64,000 bases of DNA from Dethiobacter alkaliphilus (GTDB lineage: Bacteria > Bacillota > Dethiobacteria > DTU022 > UBA8154), in the NCBI GenBank assembly GCA_016841605.1, contig JAENYV010000003.1:135064-199063 (forward strand). Direction: 5' to 3'. Shown here piece by piece: positions 53,576 through 63,344 of the stretch. The notes under the pieces were generated by a model. The model searched no databases. It saw nothing but the letters and a program-made list of their open reading frames with translations, and was not told the DNA's origin. Numbering within the stretch: position 1 is the first letter of the stretch; each line of letters begins with the position of its first letter. The translations under genes and the position numbers were made by a program.

Positions 53576-55372
53576 CTACTTCTTTTCTATGGCATTAAAG
53601 CGGCACTTTTCAAAACATACACCACATTTTATACATTTGTCCTGATCGATGGTGAAAGGCTGCTTGCGTTCCCCGCTGATAGCCCCCACCGGGCATTCCC
53701 TGGCACATAGGGTACAGCCTGTACAGAGATCTTTCACAATGGTATATTGAAGCAGCGCATGACAAACACCCGCGGGACATTTTTTATCATAAACATGGGC
53801 ATTATATTCATCCCTAAAATAACGAAGCGTACTGAGCACCGGATTGGGGGCTGTTTGCCCAAGTCCGCATAAGGCCGATGCCTTGATATTTTTGGCGAGG
53901 GTCTCCAGGTTTTCAAGATCGCCCTCTTTTCCCTTACCCTGTGTTATCCTTTCCAAAATCTCCAGCATCCTTTTTGTTCCGATGCGACAGGGAGGACATT
54001 TCCCGCAGGATTCATCAACCGTAAATTCCAGGAAAAAACGTGCGATATCAACCATGCAGTTGTCCTCATCCATAACAATCAATCCGCCGGAACCCATCAT
54101 AGAGCCTATTTCGGTAAGAGAATCATAATCGATAGGCATATCCAGATTTTCCGCGGAGATACAGCCTCCTGACGGACCACCTGTCTGAGCGGCCTTAAAC
54201 TTTTTACCTCCGGGAATCCCCCCGCCGATATCATAGACAATCTCCCTCAGTGTTGTTCCCATAGCGATTTCCACAAGACCTGTATTGTTGATCTTCCCAC
54301 CCAGGGCAAATACTTTGGTTCCTTTGCTTTTTTCCGTGCCGATGGAAGCAAACCACTCGGGGCCTTTTAAAATAATCTGGGGGATATTGGCATAGGTTTC
54401 CACATTGTTGAGCAAGGTAGGCTTGCCAAATACACCCTTCAAGGCAGGAAATGGCGGCCTCGGGCGAGGTTCTCCCCTTGAGCCTTCAATAGAGGACATC
54501 AGCGCTGTTTCCTCGCCGCAGACAAAAGCACCCGCACCCAGTCTTAACTCAATATCAAAATTAAAACCCGTGCTAAAAATGTTTTTTCCCAATAACCCAA
54601 GGTTCCTGGCTTGTGCCACAGCAATAGTAAGACGTTTCACTGCGATAGGATACTCAGCGCGCACGTAAATATATCCCTGGTCGGCACCGATAGCGTATCC
54701 TGCAATAGCCATAGCTTCGAGCACACTATGGGGGTCTCCCTCCAAGATGCTTCTATCCATAAATGCACCGGGGTCTCCTTCATCGGCATTGCAGCAAACG
54801 TATTTCTTGTCGCCCGGAGCATTGTGAGCGAATTCCCATTTCCTCCCGGTCGGAAACCCTGCACCCCCGCGTCCCCGCAGGCCTGAAGCTTTCATAATCT
54901 CAACTACCTCAACCGGTGTCATTTCCGTCAGCACTTTCCCCAAGGCCCGATAACCGTCAAAAGCAATATATTCCTCAATTTTTTCCGGGTTGATAACGCC
55001 ACAGTTTCTCAGCGTAACCCGCATTTGTTTTTTATAAAATTCCACCTCGTCCAAAGACTTGGCAATTCCCGCCTCGGTGACATGGTCATGATAAAGAAGG
55101 CGCTTAACAATCCTGCCCTTGAGAAGATGCTCCGAGACAATCTCAGGAACATCGTCACTTTTGACGCCGCTGTAAAAGGCGCCTTCCGGGTAAACAATAA
55201 CAATAGGGCCGATCTCACATAAACCGAAACATCCGGTGGAAACAATTTTTATTTCATTCTCAAGCTGATGCTTTTCCAGCTCTTCTTTTAATTTCTGAAT
55301 GACGTCGGCCGAACCGGAGCAATGGCAGCCTGTTCCTTCACATACTAAAACATGAGAACGATATAATTCCAT
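53576..55372 (-). CDS. hydB: NADH-dependent hydrogenase flavoprotein subunit HydB (NuoF-like)
   Basis: 598 residues. It has an N-terminal thioredoxin-like [2Fe-2S] domain (CEGTGCHCSGS and STGCFGLCEIGP), the FMN/NADH-binding domain (SGLRGRGGAGFPTGRKW), the NuoF [4Fe-4S] motif (SCGKCPPCRIGTKRML), and a C-terminal pair of [4Fe-4S] motifs (CTGCTLCARECPVGAI and CIKCGVCFEKC). It oxidises NADH and is the flavin site of electron confurcation. A paralogue with the same layout is in the formate dehydrogenase operon (60962-62815). Confidence 0.95.
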   Translation of the reverse strand: MELYRSHVLVCEGTGCHCSGSADVIQKLKEELEKHQLENEIKIVSTGCFGLCEIGPIVIVYPEGAFYSGVKSDDVPEIVSEHLLKGRIVKRLLYHDHVTEAGIAKSLDEVEFYKKQMRVTLRNCGVINPEKIEEYIAFDGYRALGKVLTEMTPVEVVEIMKASGLRGRGGAGFPTGRKWEFAHNAPGDKKYVCCNADEGDPGAFMDRSILEGDPHSVLEAMAIAGYAIGADQGYIYVRAEYPIAVKRLTIAVAQARNLGLLGKNIFSTGFNFDIELRLGAGAFVCGEETALMSSIEGSRGEPRPRPPFPALKGVFGKPTLLNNVETYANIPQIILKGPEWFASIGTEKSKGTKVFALGGKINNTGLVEIAMGTTLREIVYDIGGGIPGGKKFKAAQTGGPSGGCISAENLDMPIDYDSLTEIGSMMGSGGLIVMDEDNCMVDIARFFLEFTVDESCGKCPPCRIGTKRMLEILERITQGKGKEGDLENLETLAKNIKASALCGLGQTAPNPVLSTLRYFRDEYNAHVYDKKCPAGVCHALLQYTIVKDLCTGCTLCARECPVGAISGERKQPFTIDQDKCIKCGVCFEKCRFNAIEKK

Positions 55373-55398
55373 AGTCTAAACCTCCTCACAAATCCTTT

Positions 55399-55767
55399 TT
55401 ATCGGCCATCCACGCCAATGGTATACTTCATAACCGGCTGACCGTTAACAATGTGATCCGAGACGATCTTGGATACCTTATCCGGAGTCATATTTACATA
55501 TGTTACTTTTTCCTGATTGGGAAGATAAACTTCCACCATGGGCTCAAGCCTGCAGACCCCTATACAACCGGTCTGTGTTACCGTAACATTCTTAATATTC
55601 CTTTTTTTAATTTCTTCCAAAAAGGCAAGCAACACCGGCCTTGCGCCGGCGGCAATCCCACATGTAGCCATGCCCACCACAACCCGTATGCCTGCTCTGT
55701 CTTTTCTCAAATAGACCGATTCCCGGGTTTTATTTCTAATTTCCTCCAGTTCCTGCAAGGACTTCAC
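55399..55767 (-). CDS. Thioredoxin-like [2Fe-2S] ferredoxin of the hydrogenase operon
   Basis: 122 residues with the thioredoxin-like ferredoxin pattern: VVGMATCGIAAGARPVL supplies the first Cys pair region and TQTGCIGVCRLEPMVEVYLP the second. It resembles the N-terminal domain of the long NuoF-like subunits, here a separate gene. GTG start with GAGG upstream, 2 bp after the ATPase gene. Probably an additional electron carrier of the Hyd complex. Confidence 0.85.
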   Translation of the reverse strand: MKSLQELEEIRNKTRESVYLRKDRAGIRVVVGMATCGIAAGARPVLLAFLEEIKKRNIKNVTVTQTGCIGVCRLEPMVEVYLPNQEKVTYVNMTPDKVSKIVSDHIVNGQPVMKYTIGVDGR

Positions 55768-55769
55768 TT

Positions 55770-56318
55770 CTATGCACCTCCGCGTATTTCATTAAGGCCT
55801 TCGGAAAGATAGGAACGTATCCACTCTAAAATATCCGGTTCCCCCAGAGGGATATCCTGCACTTCCCTGCGAACCAGACGAGTATCAAAGACAAATTTTC
55901 CTCCAGGGGTACTGTGTTCATATATAAAATCGATATCAGGATTACAAACAATCAAGGTGATGATCGTATCAGTCATATTTCCTAAAGGGGGCCGATCGAT
56001 ATTACTCATGGGAAACCATACCTCAATACTGGTGCCTTTTCCCGGTTGTGAATTAATTATCAATGATCCGCCGCAAAATTCGGCCGCAGCTCCTAAAAGA
56101 GACAACCCCAACCCGACTCTGCGGCTGGTCCTAGTTGTATAAAAGGGATCAAGGGCCTTTTTTACAGTCTCCTCAGTCATCCCCCTGCCATTATCCTCCA
56201 CAAGCACTGTCAGTCGGTCATTTGTGTCGTCTTCCATCACTGCAATCCTGATCGTCTCTGCCATGGCGGAGATGGAATTCTGCACAATATCGAGAATATG
56301 CAGTGATAAATCTTCCAT
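55770..56318 (-). CDS. Histidine-kinase-like ATPase domain protein of the hydrogenase operon
   Basis: 182 residues. A GHKL ATPase domain is clear: N box LHILDIVQNSISAMAETI, G1 box VEDNGRGMTEETVKKALDPF, and G2-type RRVGLGLSLLGAAAEFCGGS. It lacks a phosphoacceptor domain. The last 70 residues are of unknown nature. Genes of this kind recur between hydC and hydB in Clostridia; the function is unknown, perhaps a regulatory kinase or assembly ATPase. Located between hydC and the small ferredoxin, 3 bp from hydC. Confidence 0.82.
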   Translation of the reverse strand: MEDLSLHILDIVQNSISAMAETIRIAVMEDDTNDRLTVLVEDNGRGMTEETVKKALDPFYTTRTSRRVGLGLSLLGAAAEFCGGSLIINSQPGKGTSIEVWFPMSNIDRPPLGNMTDTIITLIVCNPDIDFIYEHSTPGGKFVFDTRLVRREVQDIPLGEPDILEWIRSYLSEGLNEIRGGA

Positions 56319-56321
56319 AAT

Positions 56322-56828
56322 CTAAGCTTTCCTGTATTTATCCATAATGTTCGGAACTATGTCGGGAGTTGTTCTTCCGTAAACGTCGTCATTAACTAAT
56401 AAAACAGGGGAGAGGCCGCATGCGCCCACACAGCGGGTGGCTTCGAGCGTAAACTTGCCGTCTTTATCCGTTTCACCCACCTGAATACCCAGGTTCTCCA
56501 CCAACTTATCCTGGATTTTTTTTGCGCCTCTTACATAACATGCCGTTCCCATGCAAACCGAGACTTTGCATTTTCCTTTCGGTTTTAAGGTAAACTGAGA
56601 ATAAAACGTGGCAACTCCATAGATTTGCATGACAGGTACATTAAGGGCTTCTGATATATACTTTTGAACATCCAGGGTAAGAGCCCCGAAAATCTCTTGT
56701 GCTTCATGCAATACCGGCACCAAGGGGCCTTCCATTCCCCTGTAGCGTTCAATTACTTCTTGAAGTTTTGCAAATTTCTCTTTATTGTCCGTCACAGCAG
56801 AAGCCGAAAAAACCGAAGAAACCGACAT
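56322..56828 (-). CDS. hydC: Hydrogenase subunit HydC (NuoE-like)
   Basis: 168 residues. The NuoE-type [2Fe-2S] cysteines are in VCMGTACYVRGAKKI and ATRCVGACGLSPVLLV, with the N-terminal helical part EGPLVPVLHEAQEIFGAL. It passes electrons between the flavin subunit and HydA. First gene of the hydrogenase operon; GGGGAGG precedes the ATG. Confidence 0.94.
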   Translation of the reverse strand: MSVSSVFSASAVTDNKEKFAKLQEVIERYRGMEGPLVPVLHEAQEIFGALTLDVQKYISEALNVPVMQIYGVATFYSQFTLKPKGKCKVSVCMGTACYVRGAKKIQDKLVENLGIQVGETDKDGKFTLEATRCVGACGLSPVLLVNDDVYGRTTPDIVPNIMDKYRKA

Positions 56829-57182
56829 AAATATTCCTCCCCAAAAAGTTTTGATAAAAAAATCACAAACTTTGCTTTGTTAATCTTATCACATTTACTT
56901 CCTTTTGTCTTTAACTTTTTTTAAAAATAAATGGTTTTTCTTTCTTTTAGCTTCTCAGCGAAAACCAGAATTAGCGGCGCCATAGGGACGGTTTGGCGGT
57001 CGCCCGGGCAAAGCGCCGGGCACACATTAAAAAAAACTTTGTCCACGTTTAAGGACAAAGTTTTTTTAATATCTCCACAAGAAGACACAAACAGTTTAAT
57101 ATATCCCTGAAGCCTTTATTATAAAAAATAATTTGCTTTTTCATGTCCGGAAGTTAATCTGTTAACCGTCTGGTCTGATACG
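56829..57182. other. Intergenic region between formate dehydrogenase and hydrogenase operons
   Basis: 354 bp. The side near hydC must hold the hydrogenase promoter. It also has a GCCCGG/CCGGGC hairpin (57003-57022), preceded by a GGGACGGTT stretch that recalls the core of the repeat at 8148-8231, and the terminator below. No gene. Confidence 0.5.
57027..57070. terminator. Terminator of the formate dehydrogenase operon
   Basis: AACTTTGTCC and GGACAAAGTT form the stem around an 8-nt loop, with runs of A on one side and T on the other, so the structure could work on both strands. It lies 113 bp past the fdhA stop on the minus strand. Confidence 0.85.
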
Positions 57183-59879
57183 TTAGCTTACCTTTTCTAC
57201 CTTTACAGCGCAAACCTTGTATTCAGGTATCTTGGCAATTGGGTCGCGTGCCGGGTTGGTAACCCTGTTAATCGGTACATCCGGGTATTGAAAGGAAGTA
57301 AATACCAAGCCCGGTGTGACTCTTTCCGAAACCTGAGCGGCAACTTCCACCTGTCCCCTCCGTGAAGTTACTTTTACCTTATCGCCGTCGCAGATGCCGA
57401 ATTTTTCAGCGTCTGCACTGCTGATTTCCAGGTACTCCTCCGGATAGAAAACTTCCAGGGCTCCGGTACGCTGTGTCATAGTGCCGGTATGATAATGATA
57501 TCTCCTGCGACCGGTGCTCAGAACCAACTGGTATTCCTCGTCGGGAATTTCATTCGGTGGAATGTGCTCAACCGCTTGGAACTTGCCAAGACCCCGGACA
57601 AATTTATCTTTATGGAGGAATTTGGTGCCCGGATGGTCCGCATTCGGGCAGGGCCATTGCAGGCTACCCTGTTCCAGGCGTTCATAATTGATACCCCCGT
57701 AGGAAGGAGTAACGCTAGATATTTCACTCATTATTTCCTCGGGTGAAGCGTAGTTCATGGGATAACCCATTGCATCGGAAATCAGGCAGATGATTTCCCA
57801 GTCGGGTTTGGAATCGCCGATTGGCTCAATCGCCTTACGCACCAGTTGGACACGACGCTCAGTGTTGCTGAAGGTCCCGTCCTTCTCGGCAAAACTTGCA
57901 GCCGGCAGGACCACATCGGCAAACTGAGCCGTTTCAGTCAGAAAGATATCCTGTACAACGAGGAAATCGAGGCTTTCCAGTTCATGAAGCACCTGATCGG
58001 CATCAGGATCGGACATTACAGGGTTTTCACCCATGATGTACAATGCTTTAATACTATTACCGGCCGATTCAATCAATTCGCCGACGGTCAATCCCGGCTT
58101 GTCGGGCATTTTTTCAACACCCCAGGCAACGGCGAATTTCTGGCGGTTAGCTTCTACCGCGACAGGCTGGTAACCGGGAAAGACAACCGGCAGTGCTCCC
58201 ATATCGCAGGCACCCTGGACGTTATTCTGTCCGCGCAGGGGATTAACTCCACTGGATTCTTTACCGATATGTCCGGTTAGCAAGGCCAGGTTTGTCGTGG
58301 AAAATACGTTGTGAGTTCCGCAAACATGTTGAGTAATACCCATTGTATAGAGGATGGTGGAATTCTTCGCCTTGGCATAGCCGCGGGCCGCTTCACGGAT
58401 GAGGTCGGCAGACACTCCGGTAACCTCGGAGACATAGTCAGGCGTATACTTGGCCACTGTCTCCTTAAAGGCGTCAAAATCCTCGGTACGTTCCTCAACA
58501 AATGTCTTATTATACAGGCCTTCTTCGATAATAACATTTGCAAAACCGTTAAGCAGGGCGATATCGGTTCCCGGCTTTATTTGAAGGTGATATTCGGCCA
58601 ATTTGGCTGAATCGGTCAGCCGCGGATCTACCACAGCCAGAACGGCTCCCTTAGCTACGGCTTTCTTTACCTGAATACCGATAACCGGGTGGGCGTCAAA
58701 AGTGTTTGTTCCTGTAGCTAGAATGAAATCCGCATCGGCAATTTCTTGAATGGAATTCGTCATTGCTCCGCTTCCAAATGCTGTCCCCAGACCGGCGACA
58801 GTAGGAGCGTGTCAAAGACGGGCGCAGTGGTCGATATTGTTGGTACCGATCACAGCACGAGCAAGTTTGTTCATTAGATAGTTTTCTTCATTGGTAACCC
58901 GAGCCGAAGACAGGATACCAATGGCGTCGGGGCCATCCTTCGCCTTAATGTCTCCCAGTTTTTCCGCTACCAGTTTGATTGCTTCCGTCCAGGTAGCTTC
59001 TACAAACTTTCCGTCCTTCTTGATGAGAGGTGTTGTCAGGCGGTCCGGATGGTGGATAAACCCATACCCGAAACGGCCTTTCACACAAAGGGCACGTCCG
59101 TTCACATCGCCGTCGGTGGAAGTTACCCCGAGCACCTTGTTGTCCTTTACGTTCAGGTCAAACTGACAACCTACTCCGCAGTAAGGGCAGGTGGTGGTGA
59201 CTTTTTTTACCTCCCAGCGGCGGGCTTTACCAAGCATATCTTTCTCGCTAAGGGCACCTACCGGACAGACCGAAATGCAGTTACCGCAAAAGACGCAGTT
59301 GGATATCTCAGTATCACTGTATTTGGAATTCATAGCGGGTGTAACAAGAGCGTTAAAACCCCTGAAAGCAAAGTTCAGAACGTTATTGCCCTGGACCTCT
59401 TCACACATTCTGACGCATTTACCGCACAAAATGCACTTGTTCATATCCCTTACAATGAAAGGATTGTCGTCTTCCAAAGGATACCGGTGTTTCTCTCCTT
59501 TGAAAGCCCCGTACTTTACGCCGTAATAATAAGCATATTCCTGCAGACGGCAGTCGCCGTTTTTGTTACAGGTTAAACAATCTTCCGGGTGATTTGCCAG
59601 CAGAAGCTCCAGATTTGTTTTTCTGGCTTCGATAACAGCCGGTGAAGCAGAATACACAACCATGCCCTCCATAGCCTCTGTAACACATGATGCCGGGAGG
59701 TTGCGCATCCCGGGTATTTCCACTACACAAATGCGGCATGCGCCCGGCTTGCTTAGTTCAGGATCGTGGCAGAAGGTGGGGATAAAGATACCGGCCTTCT
59801 CAGCGGCTTCGAGAACTGTGGAACCCTTAGGCACAGTAATCCGGATGCCGTCAATGGTAAGAGTGACATTTGCCACCAT
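57183..59879 (-). CDS. fdhA: Selenocysteine formate dehydrogenase, catalytic subunit FdhA
   Basis: Readthrough of the TGA at 58812-58814 gives 898 residues with Sec356 in DHCARL-U-HAPTVAGLG, the canonical active-site sequence. N-terminal [2Fe-2S] domain (CRICVVEIPG), His-Cys motif (HPEDCLTC), two ferredoxin motifs (CILCGKCVRMC and CVFCGNCISVCPVGAL), the Mop4Fe4S domain (TTCPYCGVGCQFDL), then the molybdopterin domains (NPLRGQNNVQGACDMG) and the C-terminal dinucleotide-binding domain (STGRRRYHYHTGTMTQRTG). It interconverts formate and CO2 on Mo/W-bis-MGD. With the NuoE/F-like subunits upstream it should be an NAD(P)- and ferredoxin-linked, possibly electron-bifurcating enzyme. The start has AGGGAGG upstream. 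FdhD is encoded at 11.4-12.2 kb. Confidence 0.96.
58781..58814 (-). promoter_or_regulatory. UGA selenocysteine codon and SECIS of fdhA
   Basis: UGA at 58814-58812. Ten nt later a hairpin (58801-58781) has arms CTGTCGCC and GGGGACAG, one mismatch, and the apical loop GGTCT. Loop sequence and its distance of 18 nt from the UGA equal those of the E. coli fdhF SECIS (loop GGUCU). Confidence 0.9.
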
Positions 59880-60016
59880 TTATAACCTCCCTCCAAAGAA
59901 CTAAGCTCCTTTCCGAATGATGGGAGGTGTAGTCGTTTCCCACTACACCCTAGCGGCCAGCTATCATACCTGATAAGTTTAGATAGAATGGCTCGGAGCA
60001 CAATTGATGATAGAAA

Positions 60017-60949
60017 CTAGTTACTTTTTAGCTCAATCAACTTTTTCAGCACATTATCCATGCCCAAGACTTCGGCCCAGGAAACCTCCACAAACCGGTC
60101 ATCTTTCTTCAGCATTGGCGTTAGCGGTTTGTCAACGTAGAGAAGCTCCAGTCCCAGCCTTCCTTTCAAGCAGAGGGGACGACCTTCACCGGATTCTTTA
60201 GCAGTAACACCGATTACTTTCTCCCCCTTGTAATTCAGGTCAAAGCGGCAACCTGCATCACAGAATGGACAGGTAACCGGCTCTTTCCTGATTTCATAAG
60301 CCCGGGCTTTACCGGCAAGATTTTTATAAGACAAAGCCCCTACCGGGCAAACCACCAGACAACGGGCACAGGAAACACAGTCCGATTCGGCCAGTTCGGT
60401 ATCCATCGCCGGTGCTACCTTGGTGTTAAAGCCACGGAAGGCAAAGTTAATCACCTGACGGTCCTGCACTTGTTCACAGGTACGGACACACCTGCCGCAG
60501 AGGATACATTTATTCATATCTCTAATAATATACGGATTGGAATCATCGATGGGATAGTTGTGTTTTTCTCCTCTAAAACTTGAACCCCGGATATCATAAC
60601 GATAGGCATAGTCTTGCAGGCGGCAGTCGCCGTTTTTATCACATGTCAAGCAGTCGGCAGGGTGGTTGGCCAGAAGTAGTTCTATTATGGTTTTCCTGGC
60701 TTCCACAACCGCGGGAGACTCGGTCTCCACTACCATACCGTGGGCTACTTCAGTGCAACAAGATGCTACAAGAGTACGGGCTCCTTTAATCTCTACCACA
60801 CAAATACGACAGGCCCCAAAACCCGGATTTAGCGGGTCGTGGCAGAAGGTAGGGATAAAAAAGCCTGCTTCTTGCGCTGCATCCAAGACGGTCGTACCAG
60901 CCTTAACAACGATCTCCTTGCCATTAATAGTAAGAATGACGTTGGCCAT
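60017..60949 (-). CDS. Stand-alone FdhA/NuoG-like N-terminal iron-sulfur protein
   Basis: 310 residues, closely similar throughout to FdhA residues 1-310: [2Fe-2S] domain (CRICVVEIKG), HPADCLTC, two ferredoxin motifs (CILCGRCVRTC and CVSCARCLVVCPVGAL) and the Mop4Fe4S domain (VTCPFCDAGCRFDLNY). It stops after VEVSWAEVLG, before the catalytic cofactor domains and the Sec site, with a short new tail and a clean TAG. No remnant of the catalytic part follows in the 137 bp before fdhA. The good ribosome site (AAGGAGG) and place between the NuoF-like gene and fdhA suggest a functional electron-transfer subunit born by partial duplication, not a decayed gene. Confidence 0.88.
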   Translation of the reverse strand: MANVILTINGKEIVVKAGTTVLDAAQEAGFFIPTFCHDPLNPGFGACRICVVEIKGARTLVASCCTEVAHGMVVETESPAVVEARKTIIELLLANHPADCLTCDKNGDCRLQDYAYRYDIRGSSFRGEKHNYPIDDSNPYIIRDMNKCILCGRCVRTCEQVQDRQVINFAFRGFNTKVAPAMDTELAESDCVSCARCLVVCPVGALSYKNLAGKARAYEIRKEPVTCPFCDAGCRFDLNYKGEKVIGVTAKESGEGRPLCLKGRLGLELLYVDKPLTPMLKKDDRFVEVSWAEVLGMDNVLKKLIELKSN

Positions 60950-60961
60950 AACTGCTCCTCC

Positions 60962-62815
60962 TTACGCCTTGATAATGGCATCGAATTTACATTTTTGGAT
61001 ACAAGCGCCGCACTTGATGCATTTATCCGTATCTATGGCATGAGGCCCTTTCTTCTCACCGGTAATGGCCCCCGCCGGGCAGCTTCTGACGCAGGCACCG
61101 CAGCCGGTGCACTTATTTGCCAGAATGGTATAAACCAGCAGGGCTGAGCAGACTCCGGCCGGACAGCGTTTGTCAATAATGTGCGCTTCGTACTCGCTCC
61201 GGAAGTAGCGCAGAGTGGTTGCAATCGGGTTGGGGCAGGTCTGGCCGAGACCGCACAGGGCGGTGTTCTTGATTACTCTACAGAGACGGTCGAGGGTATC
61301 GATATCTTCCATCTCGCCTTTACCGTCGCAAATCCTCTGCAAGATCTCAAGCATACGTTTAGTTCCTTCGCGACAGGGCGTGCACTTACCGCAGGACTCA
61401 AGCTGGGTAAAGTTCAGGAAGAACTTGGCTACGTCGACCATACAGGTTGTCTCGTCCATGACCACGAGTCCGCCGGAACCCATAATGGCACCGAGCGCTG
61501 TGAGTGAATCGTAGTCTATCGACGTATCCAGATGCTCTGCGGGTATACAGCCGCCGGATGGTCCGCCGCTCTGCACGGCCTTGAACTTCTTGCCATCCTG
61601 AATACCGCCGCCAATAGAAAAAATAATGTCGCGCAGAGTAATGCCCATGGGAACTTCCATAAGGCCTGTGTTGTTAACTTTACCGGTGAGGCAAAAGACT
61701 TTGCTTCCTTTGCTCATCTCGGTACCCATGTCGGCGTACCAGTCGCCGCCGTAACGAATGATAAAGGGCACATTGGCATAAGTCTCGACGTTATTTAAAA
61801 CGGTGGGCTTTTGCCACAATCCTTTGTTGGCCGGGAAGGGCGGACGTACGCGGGGCATGCCGCGCAGGCCTTCAATGGAGTTCAAGAGGGCTGTCTCTTC
61901 GCCGCAAACAAAGGCACCCGCACCTGCTTTAATTTTAATCCGGAAGCTAAAGCCGGAATCAAGGATGTTGTCGCCTAAAAGTCCATGCTCTTCGGCCTGG
62001 GCGATAGCTAAATTCAGGCGCCGGATGGCGAGGGGATACTCGGCCCGGCAGTAAATGTATCCTTCATCAGCGCCAATGGCGTAGCCCGCGATCATCATCC
62101 CCTCAAGCACGGAGTGGGGGTCACCCTCAAGGACGGACCTGTCCATGAATGCGCCGGGATCGCCTTCGTCGGCGTTGCAGACGGCATATTTTTTGTCGCC
62201 GCGAGCGTCGTAAACAAACTGCCATTTGGTGCCGGTGGGAAATCCGCCGCCGCCACGTCCTCTCAGGCCGGATTTTTTGATTTCATCTATGATAGCCGGG
62301 CGTTCAACCTGAAGGGCTTTTTCAATGCCTTCATAGCCGCCGGTAGCGATATAGTCAATGATGCTCTCGGGGTTGGTGCGGCCGAGCCGGGAGGTTACGG
62401 AGCGCACCTGTTTTTCATAATAAGCGGATTTTTCCATTATGTCGATACCCTCATAAGGAGTGGCTTCGCCGGGAATCTGGATAACCGCCCACTCGTATAC
62501 CGGGGTTTTGTTGACAATATGGCTTTCAATAAGCTTTTCTACTTTGTCGGCAAAGATGTCGCCATATATAACGCTGGGAGCGCCGGCAAGCGCAATTTCG
62601 ACCATGGGCTCGCGGTAGCACATACCGATACAACTGGTAAAGTCGATTTCGACGTCGAGCCCGCGGGCCGCAACTTCTTCTTTGACGTTCTGCATGACTT
62701 TGTCACCGCCTGCGGCAATACCGCAGGTGCCGAGCCCTACAACGATACGGTTCTTACCGAGTTTCTGCTTGTACTGCTCCTGGTATTTCAGGCGTACCTG
62801 ATCAAGGTTTTTCAT
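60962..62815 (-). CDS. NuoF-like flavoprotein subunit of formate dehydrogenase
   Basis: 617 residues, laid out like HydB: thioredoxin-like [2Fe-2S] domain (VGLGTCGIAAGG and DFTSCIGMCYREP), FMN/NAD domain (SGLRGRGGGGFPTGTKW), NuoF cluster (SCGKCTPCREGTKRML), and C-terminal ferredoxin motifs (CTGCGACVRSCPAGAI and CIKCGACIQKC). It would exchange electrons with NAD(P)H and ferredoxin, making the formate dehydrogenase bifurcating. The ATG has AGGAGG upstream. Confidence 0.93.
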   Translation of the reverse strand: MKNLDQVRLKYQEQYKQKLGKNRIVVGLGTCGIAAGGDKVMQNVKEEVAARGLDVEIDFTSCIGMCYREPMVEIALAGAPSVIYGDIFADKVEKLIESHIVNKTPVYEWAVIQIPGEATPYEGIDIMEKSAYYEKQVRSVTSRLGRTNPESIIDYIATGGYEGIEKALQVERPAIIDEIKKSGLRGRGGGGFPTGTKWQFVYDARGDKKYAVCNADEGDPGAFMDRSVLEGDPHSVLEGMMIAGYAIGADEGYIYCRAEYPLAIRRLNLAIAQAEEHGLLGDNILDSGFSFRIKIKAGAGAFVCGEETALLNSIEGLRGMPRVRPPFPANKGLWQKPTVLNNVETYANVPFIIRYGGDWYADMGTEMSKGSKVFCLTGKVNNTGLMEVPMGITLRDIIFSIGGGIQDGKKFKAVQSGGPSGGCIPAEHLDTSIDYDSLTALGAIMGSGGLVVMDETTCMVDVAKFFLNFTQLESCGKCTPCREGTKRMLEILQRICDGKGEMEDIDTLDRLCRVIKNTALCGLGQTCPNPIATTLRYFRSEYEAHIIDKRCPAGVCSALLVYTILANKCTGCGACVRSCPAGAITGEKKGPHAIDTDKCIKCGACIQKCKFDAIIKA

Positions 62816-62830
62816 GCTTCTCCACCTCCT

Positions 62831-63316
62831 CTACTCGTAACTGTCGAGTATACCGCCAACCTGTTTCGGCACCAGGCGGCCATGGGTATCATCGTTGATC
62901 ATCATACAGGGTGACAGGCCGCAGGCGCCGATGCAGGCAACTGTCTCCAGGGTAAACTTCAGGTCTTCCGTGGTCTCACCATGGTCTATCCCCAGATGTT
63001 CCTTGGCGGCTTCGAATATCTTGGAGCCGCCCCGAACGTGGCAGGCGGTACCCAGGCAAACCCGGATAATATTGCGGCCGCGCGGTTTTAAGTGAAACTG
63101 GGCGTAAAAGGTGCATACTCCGTAGACCTTGCTAAAAGGTATGCGCAATTCTTTGGCGATTTGCTGAAGTACTTCCTTGGGCAGGTAGCCGTAAATATTT
63201 TGCGCCTCCTGCAGTACTGGAATAAGTCCGCCCTTATAATCACGGTACTTGTCAAAAAGTTTTTGCATCGCTACTTCCTGACTTTCAGCATGTTCGCCGC
63301 ACGTACAGGATGACAA
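62831..63316 (-). CDS. NuoE-like [2Fe-2S] subunit of formate dehydrogenase
   Basis: 161 residues; TTG start with AGAGGAGG 8 bp upstream. NuoE pattern: GGLIPVLQEAQNIYGYLP, VCLGTACHVRGGSKI and ETVACIGACGLSPCMMIN hold the four cluster cysteines. The N-terminus has an extra SSCTCGEH stretch. It is the partner of the NuoF-like subunit, whose start follows 15 bp after its stop. Confidence 0.93.
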   Translation of the reverse strand: MSSCTCGEHAESQEVAMQKLFDKYRDYKGGLIPVLQEAQNIYGYLPKEVLQQIAKELRIPFSKVYGVCTFYAQFHLKPRGRNIIRVCLGTACHVRGGSKIFEAAKEHLGIDHGETTEDLKFTLETVACIGACGLSPCMMINDDTHGRLVPKQVGGILDSYE

Positions 63317-63344
63317 TTGTTATTCCTCCTCTCGGTTCCTTCGA

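Noticed and set aside
58763-58814. fdhA read as two genes or as a pseudogene with a stop codon
   Set aside because: The stop is a TGA at the canonical Sec position with a proper SECIS, and the frame is unchanged on both sides.
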